11,548 nt of DNA from JBAYVY01 sp041674345 (GTDB lineage: Bacteria; Planctomycetota; Phycisphaerae; Phycisphaerales; Zrk34), in NCBI GenBank assembly GCA_041674345.1, contig JBAYVY010000079.1, positions 1 to 11,548 of the forward strand, written 5' to 3'. Numbering within the stretch: the first letter of the stretch is position 1; every line of letters begins with the position of its first letter. The translations under genes were made by a program, and so were the position numbers. The notes under the pieces are model-generated. The model did not search any database. It was not told where the DNA came from and was given only the letters and a program-made list of their open reading frames with translations. Of this stretch, positions 11,219 through 11,548 are shown piece after piece.

Positions 11219-11548
11219 TCACCTGCCCGGCCAGCCCTTGAAGACGAACCGGCCGTCGCGGCTGATGACCTGGCCATCGACGCGAATTTCCCCGCCGCCG
11301 GTGCCGTCCTTCCGGGGGCGCAGGTCGCACACCATGTCCCAGTGCAGGCCCGACACATTGTTGTTGCCCGTTTCCGGGTAGCCCGCTCCGACCGCCGCGT
11401 GGAACGTCCCGCCGATCTTTTCGTCGAACAGCGTATTTTTCGAGTAACGCTGAATGTTGTAATTGGTGCCGATGGCGATCTCGCCCATGCCCCGCGCGCC
11501 CTTGTCCAGGTCCAGCATCTTCATCAGAAAATCTTCGTTCTTCGACGC
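11219..11548 (-). CDS. M29-family aminopeptidase (leucyl aminopeptidase/AmpS type), C-terminal part
   Basis: The frame runs off the right edge; 109 C-terminal residues are visible, starting ASKNEDFLMKMLDLDKGARG. Metal-site elements of the M29 (thermophilic metalloprotease, PF02073) family are in order: GEIAIGTNYNIQ (Glu ligand), NTLFDEKIGG (Glu ligand), TFHAAVGAGYPETG (His ligand) and GLHWDMV (His and Asp ligands), followed by a short beta segment GGEIRVDGQVISRDGRFVF. These cytoplasmic enzymes use two metal ions to cleave N-terminal residues from peptides. The N-terminal substrate and oligomerisation half and the first metal-ligand Glu lie outside the window. Its stop codon adjoins a repeat element, so its transcript end probably includes that structure. 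Confidence 0.85.
   Translation of the reverse strand, partial: ASKNEDFLMKMLDLDKGARGMGEIAIGTNYNIQRYSKNTLFDEKIGGTFHAAVGAGYPETGNNNVSGLHWDMVCDLRPRKDGTGGGEIRVDGQVISRDGRFVFKGWPGR

Overview
The window looks like a chromosomal segment of a GC-rich planctomycete, most likely a Phycisphaerae-type lineage. This is inferred from a PEP-CTERM sorted protein with an IPEP...RRRK tail, a planctomycete-style secreted-protein fragment, few good Shine-Dalgarno sites, and the mix of KdsB, LarC-like and M29 peptidase genes. No rRNA, tRNA, CRISPR array or transposase gene was found.

Layout. The left edge (1-76, minus) holds the first 25 residues of a probable DNA methyltransferase. A stretch without a clear gene follows, then a short minus-strand fragment of a planctomycete secreted-protein domain (552-1007). 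Divergent from it is a LarC N-terminal-domain protein (1077-1907, plus). A minus-strand block reads, in transcription order, peptide deformylase (def, 4895-4299), a DXD sugar transferase (4154-3438), a membrane-anchored SNase-fold-like protein (3336-2836) and a two-TM hypothetical protein (2582-2007). Divergent from def is a plus-strand run: a 488-residue TPR protein (5143-6609), kdsB (6709-7479), a secreted alpha/beta hydrolase fused to TPR-like repeats (7770-9218) and a PEP-CTERM protein (9517-10362). The right end carries an HTH regulator with an EF-hand/dockerin loop (10947-10450, minus) and the C-terminal part of an M29 aminopeptidase (11548-11219, minus).

The most striking content is not a gene. 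Seven loci carry quasi-palindromic elements of about 90-140 bp whose arms are tandem 7-base words in inverted orientation around a locus-specific loop. The word differs by locus (ATGTGCG, ATGTCGG, AAGTCGG, AAATCGG, AAACTCG) but is shared or nearly shared by the two arms. An eighth locus has a single-armed array (AACCGCA, inside kdsB). The outer ends converge on GGGGA...TCCCC. Elements fill convergent gaps exactly from stop codon to stop codon, sit between a stop and the next ATG, and in larC lie in frame inside a conserved gene. A ninth element (7478-7630) has a similar inverted plan but a different word and longer terminal inverted repeats. A separate 12-bp minisatellite expands a surface loop of peptide deformylase.

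Functionally the genes are a mixture: protein maturation (def), envelope sugar metabolism (kdsB, sugar transferase), exported proteins (hydrolase, PEP-CTERM protein), Ni-pincer cofactor-like biosynthesis (LarC) and regulation. There is no single obvious pathway. The shared feature is the repeat family that punctuates nearly every gene boundary.
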